A stretch of DNA of 64,000 nt, taken from assembly GCA_013399115.1 (NCBI GenBank), contig VXAA01003997.1, positions 1,096,349 through 1,160,348 of the forward strand. Direction: 5' to 3'. Shown here one piece after another: positions 48,858 through 61,959 of the stretch (the first letter of the stretch is position 1; each line of letters starts with the position of its first letter). The notes below the pieces were generated by a model. The model saw only the letters and a program-made list of their open reading frames with translations, was not told the origin of the DNA and did not search any database. The position numbers were made by a program, and so were the translations under genes. Origin of the DNA: Anseranas semipalmata. Lineage: Eukaryota > Chordata > Aves > Anseriformes > Anseranatidae.

Positions 48858-51800
48858 TGGAGGTAAATGACCCCACCTCATGTATTTGCTTTTGGTTGAT
48901 TGAGCTGAATTTAGCTATAAACACCAGCTCCTCTTTGTGTCCGTCATGCCACTCTGGCTGATGAGCTGACCTTAATATCCAGGAGGGTCCCTTCTGGCCT
49001 TAGCTGCCAGCAGGACTGGATGGCTGTAGGCAAAACATGGAGTGAGGGATGCTTTGCTTGGTTCTGAAATGGACATTATGCAAGTTTTTGTGTGCTTTGT
49101 GCACTGCTGGCCCCAGCCAGAGCTTCTGCAGACCAGCCTCACTGCTGTCTTAAAGTCCCTTCCTGTAGGTCCTTCCTTGGCTGCAGCACTTAGTGCACTT
49201 GATGAGCTAAGCTGTTTGTTGGCTGGGACCCCGACTTGCCATACTAACGAGACTGTCCCTTTCTGCCATGCTTTTTGCCAGTGTCCAGGAATGTGTCCCT
49301 TTTTGTAAGGTGAGGTCTGTCATACAGGACCCAGAGCACCTTGCACTGTTTCCTTGTTGGTCAGGATGGCACCAGCCAACGTGTGAAGGTTTGTAGGACG
49401 CACGCTGTGTACCACAGCCATGGGCGGATGCAAACTCAGTCATGTCGTCGAGGCCTGTTCCCAAACTAGACGGGTTAGGGTTCAATGGTGCAGTTTCACA
49501 GTCAGCTTAAACTGTGCCCTCAGCCTGCTGAGCGCTGCCACTGAGAGTGTCATGACTTGCTTTGGCCAAGAGCTAATAATACGTGTAAGCTCTTTGTGGG
49601 AACGATCATCTGCTAGTCTGTTTTTGTCTAACACCTCACCCCATGAGTCCTGCTCCATGGCCAGGACTCCTAGACAGTATGTTAATACAAATAATAAATA
49701 ACACTTACAAAAATATCACAGGCATTCCTATGTCATCCACAGCCTGTTTTTAGACTGCTCTCTCAACCTGAGTTTTCAACCATGGCTTTAAATTAATAGA
49801 TTTATAATTAACTTTATTCACATTGAATAATTTAAAATGTTAATATGCAATTCTGAAGGAAGGAGAACTTTTTCTGTGTGCCAAACTGACAGGATGGTCA
49901 TTGTCGAGCAACTCCTTTCTGATTTTTTTTCCGTTTTTTTTTTCTGTTTTTTTCTGTTTCACACAGTTGTATTGCCCAGCCTCGAGAAGGGCTAGCTAAC
50001 TACCACGCTTTAGAAAAAAGTGCTTGTCTAAAACCAAAGAATCTGCCTGTTTTGGGCTGTCTTCACAAAGTGACTTCACAAAGATGTTATTTATAAACTC
50101 TACAAATAAAGGCTTTGTGTAATGGTTGTTTACACTTTTTTTTTTTGACATAGGAGGTTTAATAAAGTGGAGGATAACATTTGAAAATGGCAAACAGAAA
50201 AACATTGCTGCTGATGAAAACCTAATGCTAGGCAGCTGAAATGTGAACTTGCCCTTATCGTGGCATTAACCTTTACTATAAATGACAGAGTCTTTCCTCG
50301 GGTTGGGTAGGGCAGCTGGTTTCCAGCAGGAGCTCACTTTGCACCTGTGGAAAATGCAGATTGACCACTGGATTAATTTTTAGATTTGTTTTTGGATCCT
50401 AAAGTCTCCAAGTTCAGCCATGATTTGTATTATGTTGGCTTACTGACTCTGATCAAGTGATATTTCAGAAATGGAAAGCTTTTGAAGAACAAAGTCTTAG
50501 TATATGTAAGTATCAGAAAAATGACAGTTTTGCAAACAAGATGCCATTCTCTATGTAGCTTAGGGCTGCTCTAAATGAAGTAAAGAATACAGTGCCTGCC
50601 TCCAGCTGTTGCCTTAGAAATGAAAGGCTCCTGAGCAGCCTCTTCAGGCCAAGTCCTTAGGAAACTTAGTTCTTCCCTTAATAGCTGGGCAACTGCCACG
50701 TGCCACGGAGGCGTGTACCGTCTTCAGGAGTTTTCTGTGGAGGAATTACACGCCCTGAGTGTGAGTGTGTCGCCTGTGCCCTGTGATGAGTGCGGCACTG
50801 CAGGGGTTATGTCCAGGCATCTGCAATCTTCGTGTGACTTCTGGTGCAAAATTGACCAGTGTGGCAACACGGATGAGAAAAGAAAGGAGCTGGTGCGCTG
50901 CACGTGTGTAGGCCAGCACACACGGAATAAGCAGAGCTATGACTATCCATGTCTTGAGGCTAAGAAGTATCAGCTGTATTTTCAGATTTTGTCCTTAACA
51001 AGGAAAAGTAGGCCTGAGCCTATGGTTGCTTTCAACTGGTGTAAATGTGACTTTCCTACACCCTGTACCATGCCAGCACAAGTGCTCATACGGCTGTTAG
51101 CTGGAGCAGGCAACTGGGAGCTGGCTGAAAACCACTCGTCTCCTTCATCCTAGAGCTGCAGCCTGCAACCCCATGAGCAGGAGGGAAGGAACCAGCTCGC
51201 TGTGGTGGGAAAGGAGATGCCATTCCTTCTGGCAGCAGAATGAACTTCCATTTAGGTAAAGCAGTTGCGAAGCTATAGCTAGGGAGTTTAAACTTAGATG
51301 CAATCCTTAAGTTATTGGCCAAAATCAAAGGACGCAGGGACCCGGGAAAGTCCTGTCCTGAAATCCCCAGTTTAAAGGTTGTGTTTAAAACTGTACTTAG
51401 TCCTCTCACTCCCTAATTCTGGAAAGCCTCTCGCAGGTTGGAGCCTGTAGGTCTGTGCTATAAATACTGTCTTATCCTCAACTGTCTTTTTCAGTGACAC
51501 GTAGCCTGTCCTGCAGGGAACAGCTAGGTCCCAGTATTTATTTGACAGAATGAGAGCTAACTGCAATGTAAATGGCGTTGACTGGAGTGCGAATATTTGC
51601 TGTATTTGCTGCTACCCTGCATTCTCACAGCATCTGCAGTGTGGGTACTGATTCCCATAAGATCCATGTGATCCTGGAGAACTTTGATAGCCAGCTGACA
51701 GTGGCTCTCAAGATGTGAAAAGGGAGGGTGCCTTCCAAACAGCTCTTAACCTGAACAGTCCTCTCAGGGTGAGTGGGAACAAAAGTTTCCACGCTGTTGT

Positions 51801-53761
51801 CAGACCGACAGATCTGCAAACTCAAAATGGGCCAGTGGGGCCCAAGCTTCCTATTACCAAATCCTTTTGTGACAGGAGAGCAAGTGTAAGTTAGCAACAG
51901 CCTGTTGGGACCCCAGCCTGTACACGGAAGATGGTGGAGGAAGAATGCTGCCTCTAATCTCCTTTCTGGCTGTGAATCAAGTCGGTGAATTCTGTTGCAG
52001 TGTACGTCTGCTAGCAACTGCTGGTACTGTTTCTATGCAGAAAACCTTTCCGGGCGGTGCGAGTGGCTTTCTGTCAGATGATGTGCGTGTCACTAGCAGG
52101 AGCGTACGTGCTGAATGCAGATGATGGGACGTGTCTCCCTCTAAAGATCACACTGCAGTTGTTTCCCTGGCTTAAAACAAACAAGCAAAAAGACAAACTA
52201 GTGGGAATATGTCCCAGTTGCCTTAAAGATCCATGCGCAGTGATTTCTCTGGTTGAAGAGCCCAGTGAAATTCTGCAGCCTGGTGCTGTGGTCAAGAGTT
52301 CATAGAGGCTGAAATATGTGACACTGAAGTCTCCTTGCCTTTTGCATTCCTCAGTGCTCCTGGATTAAAGCCACTCACTTCCTGCTTGGCACAGTACTTT
52401 CCAATTGTAATGCGCTTCCTCTTAAATGTCCAGAGGTCTAATGATACTATTGTAAACCTGTTAAAATTAATGCTGCAAAGGAAGCAGCTTAGTTAATTGC
52501 TTGTGCAAAAATGCGGTGGTAGGCTGATCTGTCTGACCGAGGCACATCAAAGCCATTAACTGTTAACCTTTTGAAGGCTGCATAGCCTTGTGCTATGGTG
52601 TGGAAATCTGCCCCACAGCTTATTAGGGAGAGTTACACATTCATTTTTGGACAAGTCATATAAATAATGGTTTAGAAAATTAATACTGCAGTACAGAGGC
52701 AGTTCTTATCTGTTTGGAGTGGTGTCCTGTTAAAGTCCTCCCTCTGTTGCCATTTTTGTTTGCTTCTGCCTCCTAATCTTTATGCAGGCAACACTGTTGC
52801 TGAGATGGTGAACCTCTGTGTCTGTTTGGGGCAGTAGTGTGCGCTGATTTATTGCTGTGAAATGTGTGAAAGGGAGTTCTCTTTTCAGACTTTTAAATAA
52901 GGGGATAGTATTGAACTTGCTAAATGTGTGCATGCATGCGAGTGTCTGCTGAGTTCAACTCAACTTTTCTCAGCCCATTCTATACGCTGCTTCGTCACCT
53001 CGGCTTTTCTCTTTGAATTGTACTAGTTCTCATGCAGAATTTAGAATTAAGCTTCTGTTTCCCCGTATGGCCAATGGTAAACATGCCTTCCCCCAACTCC
53101 CCTTCTTTTGCTTTTTGTAGTGATGTTGGTATTATTTGCTCTCCTTTTACTGCAGCAGCTAGAGAGATGTTAGTGGACTCGGTATGTTGTAGTCATATCT
53201 GTGTGTTGGGAGGCACGTTGGACTGAGTGCCAGATGTGAATCTCATCCTTGCACCTGTCATGGTGCAACAAACTTCAGGCCATAAATTGATAGCCCGGGC
53301 TGCTGATGCTCTGCTTGCTTCTTGCCATATATAACTGTGGAGTTGGTTGTGTGTTGTGTGGCTTGGCTGCACAGCCAGCAAATCCCACTGGTGTTTCCAA
53401 GCGTCCCTGGATGTTGCTAATAACTTCTCTTAGCGAAAGCTGCCTCAACGCTGTTGTCCTTTGGATACTGTTTTTAGTTCGGTTGGAAGGAGGCATGCTG
53501 TTTTTTTCCAAAACCAATCCTAACTTTACAACTCCTACCTAGCAACAGCGTTAGGGATCTCAGAGCTAACGCCTGGCGTTGGCTGAGCATGTGCGGTGCC
53601 AGTAGGTCTTTGCCTCCTCATCTTCACGTCCAAGCTCCGATAATGCCAGCGTAGAGGGTCCTGTGAAGCTGCTTAGTGGGTGGGTTCGGGGAGAAGCTGG
53701 AGGCCTGATTGCCAGGTGCTGGGGTGCGTGACGTGCGTGAGGAGATGGAGACCAGGAGTCA

Positions 53762-53770
53762 TATATAAAA
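53762..53770 (+). promoter_or_regulatory. TATA-like box, possible promoter core
   Basis: TATATAAAA is followed by gctcaag. A TGACGT hexamer (CRE-like) lies at 53729-53734, in a locally C+G-richer stretch (53.55-53.75 kb). A strong acceptor-like site follows at 53981. No transcript can be inferred from sequence alone. Confidence 0.25.
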
Positions 53771-56157
53771 GCTCAAGTGTCAGTGGGACTTATACATACT
53801 GTGCAGGCAGCAGCTAGTCTTTGGCTGACTATGGGAGGGATTCAAGGTCATTTTGTCAACTGCGGAGGGCTGAACTGTGAAGCAGCTCCATCCCTTGGTC
53901 AGTAGCGCGTGGATCAGGAATGCTGTTTTGTGGGTTTTGTTTTTAACCTTGCTGTCCTTCCTGTCTCCTCCTGCCCCACAGCCATGTGAATGAGTGGGAC
54001 CATTCCATAAACTACATCCGCATCTTGGTCCCGGTTTCCAGACCAAAGCCAGCGGGCCTGCTAGATAAGAAGTGTGACGTTTATGCATTAATTTCTGGAG
54101 TTACAGGGATCAGCTACAAAGTATTAGCACCACTATACAGTATGTCCTCTGTTATTTAAAAGGGAGGACGGTGAATACGATCAGTTATTTGAGGTTTCAA
54201 GTAATCCAGGGTAATTTTCAGTGTAATTAATACATGTCAGGAATTTGACCCTTGCTGGGATAACAAGAAGATCTGGATAACTGAGGTGATACTGTACAAG
54301 TTGTGCAAATAGTGCCAGAAAACTGTCTGCATAGGTCGGTAGCACAAGCTAATAAAGCTCTCTCGACTGCTAATGTAGAAAAACAGTTTATATAGCTTTT
54401 ACCTGATGTACAGAAGTAGAAAAACCCTTTCTCTTTGTACAATTCTCAAATGTTTTCTTTCATTAAGTTTCTCCTGTTATCCCTGAAGAGGTCAGGCAGT
54501 AGTTGCTTCTTAAACCACAACAATTTCATGAAAAGCATAACTTGGAATGTCCTGAGAACACCACACACATCTGACACAGGCATGCTGTTTTGCTGTGCTG
54601 TTTATTTTCAAAGAAAATATAAGCAAATTTTGAAAAAATAAAAGCTACTGCAGGCTTGGTAATATATATTGGACACAATGTATATTCTTTCATAAAATAA
54701 ATTATGAACAAATGCAGGAATTGCATCAATCATTGGCAAAATTAGTTGCAACCTTATAAATCAAATGGAACGTTCCTCAGAGAGCGCTCTCTGAACTTTT
54801 ATAAAAGCCTGTAAAGAGCCAAACAGAAATAAATAAATAAATGCTTACTTGTGCACCAAAAGGACACACAAAATTTGCTACTAGAGTCGGTGTTTAGCAA
54901 CAAACTTATGTGAAAAAGGAACACGACAGTTTGTCTTTGGGGGCTGGATTTTGTTTTGTTCTGTTTGTTTTATTTGAGAAGCAGGGTCAGGCTAGCTTCA
55001 TCTTCCTTCTTAGCATGGATGCCTGTATTTTATTTTTACAGTGCTGAAGAGTGGCTGAGTGGAATTTAATATTTCAGTGGACAAGAATTTTAGACAAGGA
55101 AGAAGCAAGGTAATTACATCCTCTCAAAGAAGCACTGCAGTCAAACAAAGGTTTGAGTAAACAAGGTATTAGCAGAATTGTCTCAGAGTGGGTGATTCTT
55201 TATCTTCAGAAATATCACACCAGTTGTTGCTTGTTCTTTTGTTCTGTCTAAAACAACCAAAAGAGCAAAAGTCAAGCAAATATGATTAGTTTGAAGGAGT
55301 TTAGGAACTATAACTTCAGATATGCTTGGCCTCAATTTCTGAGCATCTCAGATCTTTGAATAATACAGTCAACAGTGATCAAAATATGTTTTCCATCAAA
55401 GTAAGTATCAAGCTTACTGGTAGGAATCTCTTCATCCTTTTTACACTAAATGCTATATGGGATTTGAAAACCATAGTCTCTGCCTTCAGAAGTTTGTAAT
55501 TTAAAAGCAACACATAGGCATTGTTAGAAAGGTAACGGAGAAACAAGGTATTTGTCAGCGTAGTGTTATCAGGGGTCTAAATTTCGCTGGCTTTTCATAA
55601 GCATGACTACAATGCAGATTTTTGGGGAGAATCATGGAGTGGTTCTACTTAAATTTAGAGGAAGCTTCTCATAAGCATGAGGACTGCATGAGAAAGTATA
55701 AATTCCAAAATCTGCCTAGGGTCAGCACCCACAGTATTAGACTAAGCTGGCTAGTTTCCAGGGGTGTTTGAGACCTTAAATGCTCTTTAGTCCTTACTCT
55801 CTGGTTGATCACAGATTAATCACTTGCTTTTTTAAATACTATTACCCAATCTTTTGAGCCACCCAGTCCTGATTAAAATTTACTTTCTAAAATACGATCT
55901 TAGAGAGCTGAAACTGCTTGGATTCTAGACTTTCAGATATTTTTGAAGAACTGTAAGCCATTGCAGTCGTACTTGGTGTTGTCACAGTACTTGCATACAA
56001 ACTCTTGCAGATAGTTTTATCTTCCCAAGGGTCGTTCTTCAAAGACTATGGTCAGCATTCTCCTTCACAGCTTCCAGTGTGCTTTATTCTGTTGTATAGC
56101 AGTATACAAATATTGTTTATGTACTGCATATAACCTTGTCCTTTATAACTTTACAAC

Positions 56158-56207
56158 ACATGTAAAGTAAATACATGTAATTACATGTAAATACATGTAA
56201 TACATAC
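56158..56207. repeat. ACATGTAA cluster next to a CR1 tail
   Basis: ACATGTAA occurs at 56158, 56173, 56183 and 56193; the last three have a 10-bp period. ACATGT is self-complementary. The cluster ends about 10 bp before the CR1 remnant at 56218. Confidence 0.85.
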
Positions 56208-56217
56208 TTTAGTAGTT

Positions 56218-56299
56218 GGTAACCCTGTCCACAGCAGGGGGGTTGAAACTAGATGATCTTTAAGGTCCTTTTCAACCCAGGCCATTCTATGATTCTATG
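56218..56299 (+). mobile_element. CR1 LINE 3'-terminal remnant
   Basis: The segment has the CR1 3' UTR signature: ctgtccacagcagggggg, gttgaaactagatgatcttt, aaggtccttttcaaccca, and the terminal tandem ATTCTATG ATTCTATG at 56284-56299. Only about 80 bp remain, as expected for strongly 5'-truncated LINE insertions. It differs from the tail at 61.9 kb and so comes from a different CR1 subfamily. Confidence 0.92.
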
Positions 56300-59200
56300 T
56301 TAGAGGAATAGAAGTGCCAGGTTGAGGTTGGGAAGTGGATGAGAAGTAAATAAGAGGAAAAACAGTCAACTGTTCTACTCAGGATAATGGAAGGTGGAGT
56401 TTGGCTATAGCAGATAATGGAAAACCCTGGGTTATCTCCGTGTTGTGAGTGCGGGTTGCTTACTGAACAGCCCACTTGGGTTCAGCAGCAGTGTCTGTCA
56501 CCCTGGCTCAGCACAGCCTCAGGACGGCTCTTGCAGGGCTGCTGCTTGACTCCAGCACCTCCTGCCTGTCCTGGGGGCGAGTGGCCCAAAGGTGTGAGGT
56601 CAGTTTAGTGGGAAAACAGAGCGTGCTTTGGGGGTTGCAGCTGTCTGAGGCCCCAGAAAGTGGGCAGTGCCCATGTGCTGGCTGACTCTCCAGGCTCTCC
56701 ACAGTCATATGCAGGGTCAGGGGTGTGCTGAACCCCCTTACAGATCCGGGCTGGCTGGCACAAGCACAAAGAACATGCCTAGGGCCTGGTTCCTCCTGCG
56801 TGGTTGGTCTCCCTGTGCTTACACTGCGCAGAACGTGCACCGCTGCTGCGGTGCGGGCAGTGTTCCTGCATCCCGCAAAGTGGTTGCATAGCTCTGTAAC
56901 CCCTTTTTTTTAATGGGGTTACATCTGTTGACTTCATAAGTCCCAGGTGGCTCTGTAGTAGGGTCTCCAGATTGAAGGGCTGATCAGCTTGAGCACAGCG
57001 CAGAGCCTGAACTGTTTGCATGCATTCAGGCAAGGCAGTGCTCTGTCTGATGGATATTCCCCAGTCACTAGGAAGGGCAGTGCAGAGGTTCTTGCCAAAG
57101 CCAGTAAGTCCCGCTGGCCCTGAGCTGATTTTGGGTAGCTATGTGTAACATTCGCATTCTCCAGAAATCTGTGTCTGCGGGAGCGGTTTGGAGACGTGAG
57201 CTGGCTTGGGACTGGGGCTCTGCAGTGCTTCAAATCAGCTAAATTGCTGGCGGTTGGTTGTTGGCTCTGGAGCCAGTGCAGCTGCTTTCATGGCCCATGA
57301 AGCCTGGCCTAATAATCTTGCTGGACTCTACTGGTTCTGCGCTCTAGATACACCTCTCTCTGATGGACCCAGCGTAGTCTGAGTCCCTCTGTTGACTAAA
57401 GGAAAAAGTGACAATTGCTCTAAGTTTACCCTTTTCCTTTATACGTTCTTATCAGCTAAGTTTTATCTCTGTCTCTATAATGTGGATTTAAATTGTAAAT
57501 GTTTTCAGAAATAGCAGGTGAGGAGTTGGAAACTTGTTGTTTGTAGGATGCATGAACATCTTTGCTAGCCTGACTCATGACTGAAGTGCAAGCATGCTTT
57601 GGTTGTTTTCCTCTACAAACAAAAGGTGATCTGAAGTCGAGTTAGGGTGGAAAGTAGGATATAAGCTGAAATGATAGGAATGATTTATCACAGAGAGCTG
57701 ATTTGTTTCCCCTTTCTTTTCCCACCACAACCAAACTTGACAAGCTATTCTCACCCCATAGTTCTTGTTTGTAAGACTTGGTGTGATGCATGTATTCATC
57801 TTCCTACCCTTGCTGCGTTTTGCATTCGTAGAGGAGATAGGATGTAGCAGTACGCCTCAAGTACACCTCCAGCATGTTTACAGTAAATGGAAGGACAGGA
57901 ATATCTGTCCTGCAGGAGGAAGGATCCTTTTGTGTCTTATATTCCACTGCCCAGAAGAACCAGAACCATTCTGAAAGAGCTGGGAGAAAGCCTTGCAATA
58001 GGAACACCCTGGATTAAAGAAGAGTTCCTTTCTTTCCCTCTTGTTTTAACCATTGATTTTATGCCCATAAACTTAAGGAAAGTCTTAAATACAGTATATT
58101 ATTGTACTACTTCTTATTCCTCCTGAAAGCTTAGTCTTGAGAACTGTAAACCACTCAGCCATCCAAATGTAATCCATGAATCCTGCTTTCCAAATGGCCC
58201 TTCAGAATCATATTTGCACAATGTCTGTAGACTTAATCAACAGTAGTAATTTAGGTTGGCTATTCTGCTTAGTCCACCTAAGTTTGCAGCTACCATAGCT
58301 TCATGAACAATCATGTTACTTCTTGAATTGCATCTAGGGAGTGCTTTACTGGTGCTTGAACAGGGACGGAAAATAAATTGCAGCCAAACTGTTGGGTAGC
58401 TCATCTTGCCTTGAATATTTACTGTTACAAATCCAAAACTGGAGATATTCAAGATGACTGACAGTTATGGTCATGCTACATGGACACCAAACATATGTTC
58501 TCAAATCTGAGAAAGAAGCAGCATATAGAGAGATTGAGTGTTGTGCTATTCAGTAATTTAGGCAGTAAAAATATATATGGTAAAAGTTAAGAATAGGCAC
58601 TGATGTACTTAACATCTTTTTGCACAGATATTTTGGTTATCTATAAAATGTACTTGTAACAAACTAAATTATTTTCTTCCCCTTTCCTCACTGAAATCGT
58701 TCTAGACATCTAAATGTGAAATCTTTTTTTTTTTTTTAATGAATATAAAAACAATAATGTAGGTTTTCCATATGGAATGTGCTGGAACTTCATTCAGTAC
58801 AAAAAGCCAATTAAAAAAAAAATAGTGTTTTTTGGTCTTGAACAGCTTCTTTTTGAAATGTTTGCAAGGAAACCCCAACTTGTGCTTTAAAGAAGTCCAG
58901 TATGTTTTATGTAATGTTGGCATGAAAATGCAAAGCTGTGAGTGGGGGGAAAATGTATTTCAGGTGTCATGTAACAGCAGCAAAGAGATTTCTGATGTTT
59001 ATCAAACCTTGAACACCCCAGATTATTAAAACATATTCCTTGGCAATAAAGAGTAGATGTTTAATTTGAAAGAAGAAAAGGAATTTGTTGCTTTTCTTGC
59101 AGAGGTCATGAACTGAGCAGGAATGAGTCCTCCTTGGCGGTTTCACTATTTTGCTGTTTGCCTTCGGGAATAGAGATTTGGTCTGATTTTAACAGCTACT

Positions 59201-61359
59201 GCCAGGCCCTCAGCCCCCACAGGCAGCTTTCTTGCATCTTTTGAGGCCCACCTACAGCAGCTGTACTCGGAGACTGGGACACAGAGGCCCCCCAACTGCT
59301 CTGGCTATGCAGTGTCCTGATCCTCGCGTAGCTGATTGCTGTCTGCTGAGAGAAGTCAGAGTACTGGCCAACTCCTCCTGCTCGTTGGCTTTAAACAACA
59401 GATAGCTTCCCTTAATACACCAGGCAGAAGAGAAATACCTTGTAAAAGAAAGGGGCAAGAAAGTAAAGTCATGTTAATAGTTGCTGCTATTAGAAGAGGC
59501 ATTATGAGGCTGCCAGGTGGTGGTCGTGCATTCATCTTCAGAGGTTTCATGTCAAACTGATTTCAATTTTAGGTACCAGTTTCTTTTGTACCTTTGCAGT
59601 TTCAAGGCTTAAAAATGCACTACGTGAAACTTCAGCCATTTTCTGGCCCTGGATTTTCAATGTTCTGTGCTCAGCTAGTTCAATACAGCTGGATGCAGCA
59701 GAACCTTCTCGACTGAGATTCATCATGTACATATTTTCATAAAAATCCTGTATTTTCCATGATTGTACAACTTGAATGAGATCTGCTTCTGTGCCTGAAT
59801 AGGAAGACAGATGATAAATGATGAGGGGAAAGTAGGAATTAAGGCTCTAACTCCAATATATCTTTGTGTATATGATTGATTAGGTTCTTGTGTATCAGAA
59901 AAGTGTCGTGTTTAAATGTCTCTGTTGCTCGTTTCCAGCTACTCCTTTTGTCCTTGCTATCTGCTTTGGTTATAGTGAGAGAGAAAAACTAGGAACAGTA
60001 TAGTGATTGCAGGTTGAGAAGTATTTTTTTAGATGTGCTTTAAGTTACTTCTACTGGTTCATAATAGATTATGCGAGGCAGGTGACTAATGACCCTCAGG
60101 CACACTTTTTCTGGTGGAGAGGCTCATGATGCACAGGTTTTTCCTAATTTTCTTTTTCCACTATCCCTACTCCATCTCAAATGACCTGTGGCAAGTTGCA
60201 TCCGATGATTCCCTGAAGTAGTCAACAGTGCTCTTCCTGGAAAATAAGGTTATTTTCGCAATAGTCAAGTCAAAATATAGAGAGCAGGCATTGGGTAACA
60301 GTGCTCTGAGATGTCAGATGTGATAAAATGATCCCATGAAACTTGGAATGTGGAGGCAGAGAAAGGGAGGTAGGCTATGTGAGAAAAAGTAGTATTTTTT
60401 AATAGATCTACGAATATATTTAGGGAAAACATGGAAAAAAATTAGCACATAGACTTGCTTCACGTAGGTAATCTTCATTACCACCACAGTACAATATCTT
60501 AGCAGGAACACATACATAAATAGGTTTCAAGAAACATCTGTCATGCTGTGGCTTAACACACGATTGCCTTGACAGCAGTCAGGAAAGGTAAAAGTTTGTT
60601 CAGCAGTGTTTGGCTGTAGTTGATTGCTGTATGTAAAGTGTAGGAGACGTATTTGTGTTGGAGCATAAGCTATTTGCAGTGTTCCTTAGTATTACCCCTG
60701 GGGGCTACTTTTTGGGTATATAACTCAGGAGGTAATTCAACTTTATTCATCTATGAATTTCTTCTTTTTTTATGCAGATTGATAAGCTTTCATAGTGTAA
60801 CATAATAGTTATGATTTATAACTCTAGACTTATAGTCTATGTATTTTAGTTTACTTGAAGCAGTTTGTTTGGGATGACTGCCTTTGAGATCTTCGAAGCA
60901 CGTAGTCACACGGAGTACTTTCCTTAACACTTTATCGTGCCCTGATAGTAAGTCACACAAATAAATGAAACTTAGAAAACAGCATTTTCTTCTTAGCTGT
61001 GAATTTCTTGCCCATTTTTATATTTTGTTGTAGAGCTCAGCTGTGGGGGCAGCTGCCATAGGGATGCACTGAGATCAGAGAATATCCAGTTTCCCCAAGA
61101 GGGAAATGGTGTGGCACTAAATGTGATTTCAGGATCCCTTGAAATCTGTGTTTAGGTTAGTCATGCTCCCAACACTCATAACACAGTACCTGAAAATGTG
61201 AGTGCCAATAAAGGCCAATTTTGTCTTTGTGACTTTTTTTCCCCTGTCTCCGGATAGCACAAATATTGCCGGGAACATGGGTAAGAAGGGGTGCATGCCA
61301 CAGATGCTGAGCTCTGGTTGCACTGAGAACATTGCTGTTGTGATGTTTCTTTCATTCTT

Positions 61360-61433
61360 CTCTTTTTTGTAGCTCTTTCCCCAACACTCTCTGCAGTAAA
61401 CTGCACAAAAAACTGTACACAGTACTTGAGGTG
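61360..61433 (-). mobile_element. CR1 LINE fragment, inverted relative to the adjoining copy
   Basis: On the minus strand this reads [11 protein letters not shown], beginning inside the shared palindrome near 61445, then a short unrelated stretch, then [10 protein letters not shown]. The neighbouring plus-strand CR1 has [11 protein letters not shown] and, further on, [10 protein letters not shown]. The order and spacing show the same ORF2 region with about ten residues missing between the two blocks. The first 26 bp are an almost exact inverted copy of the neighbour; beyond that the match weakens. The left limit is uncertain. Confidence 0.65.
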
Positions 61434-61465
61434 CGGCCTCACCTCGAGTACTGTGTGCAGTTTTG
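61408..61465. repeat. Imperfect palindrome at the inverted CR1 junction
   Basis: The left arm 61408-61433 and right arm 61440-61465 are 26 bp each and pair with three mismatches around a six-base centre (cggcct). The core GAGGTGCGGCCTCACCTC belongs to CR1 itself and is already partly self-complementary; the outer bases extend it. Confidence 0.9.
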
Positions 61466-61959
61466 GGCGCCACAGTATAAGAAAGATATGGAACTGTTGG
61501 AAAGTGTCCAAAGGAGGGCTACTAAGATGGTGAAGGGCCTAGAGAGCGAGACATACGAGGAGCGGCTGAAGTCTCTTGGTTTGTTCAGCCTGGAGAAGAG
61601 CAGACTGAGGGGAGGCCTCATGGCGGCCTGCAGCTTCCTCACGAGGGGAGCGGAGGGGCAGGCGCTGATCTCTGCTCTCTGGTGACAGCGACAGGACCCG
61701 AGGGAACGGCATGGAGCTGTGACAGGGGAGGGTCAGGCTGGGTGTTAGGAAAAGGTTCTTCACTGAGAGGGTGGTCGGGCACTGGAACAGGCTCCCCAGG
61801 GAAGTGGTCATGGCACCAAGCTTGACAGAGTTCAGGAAGCATTTGGACAACGCTCTCAGACAAATGGTCTGATTTTGGGTTGCCCTTTAGGGACCTAGGA
61901 GTTGGACTCGATGATCCTTGTGGGTCCCTTCCATCTCGGAATATTCTATGATTCTATGA
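61434..61959 (+). mobile_element. CR1 LINE 3' end: C-terminal part of ORF2 plus 3' UTR and terminal tandem
   Basis: The frame from about 61431 reads [18 protein letters not shown], then [37 protein letters not shown] and [12 protein letters not shown], which is the C-terminal end of CR1 ORF2. A stop (TGA) lies at 61683-61685. The 3' part contains aaggttcttcactgagaggg, gcactggaacaggctcccc, ggagttggactcgatgatcc and gggtcccttcca, and ends with ATTCTATG ATTCTATG A at 61943-61959. The whole 5' part of the element is missing, so this is a truncated, immobile copy lying sense to LIMCH1. It is the best preserved repeat in the window and joins an inverted CR1 piece on its left. Confidence 0.95.

Noticed and set aside
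48915..49020. Possible ancient CR1 tail (ggagggtcccttctggcc)
   Set aside because: It resembles only the gggtccctt block of CR1 3' ends; the rest of the tail and the ATTCTATG tandem are missing.
50713..51153. Open frame of 146 codons rich in Cys (CDECG, CKIDQC, RCTC)
   Set aside because: It begins at GTG; the first ATG is at 50809, leaving about 115 codons. No known domain, splice context or promoter is evident. The Cys spacing does not fit a zinc finger I recognise, so it is probably a chance frame in intron DNA.
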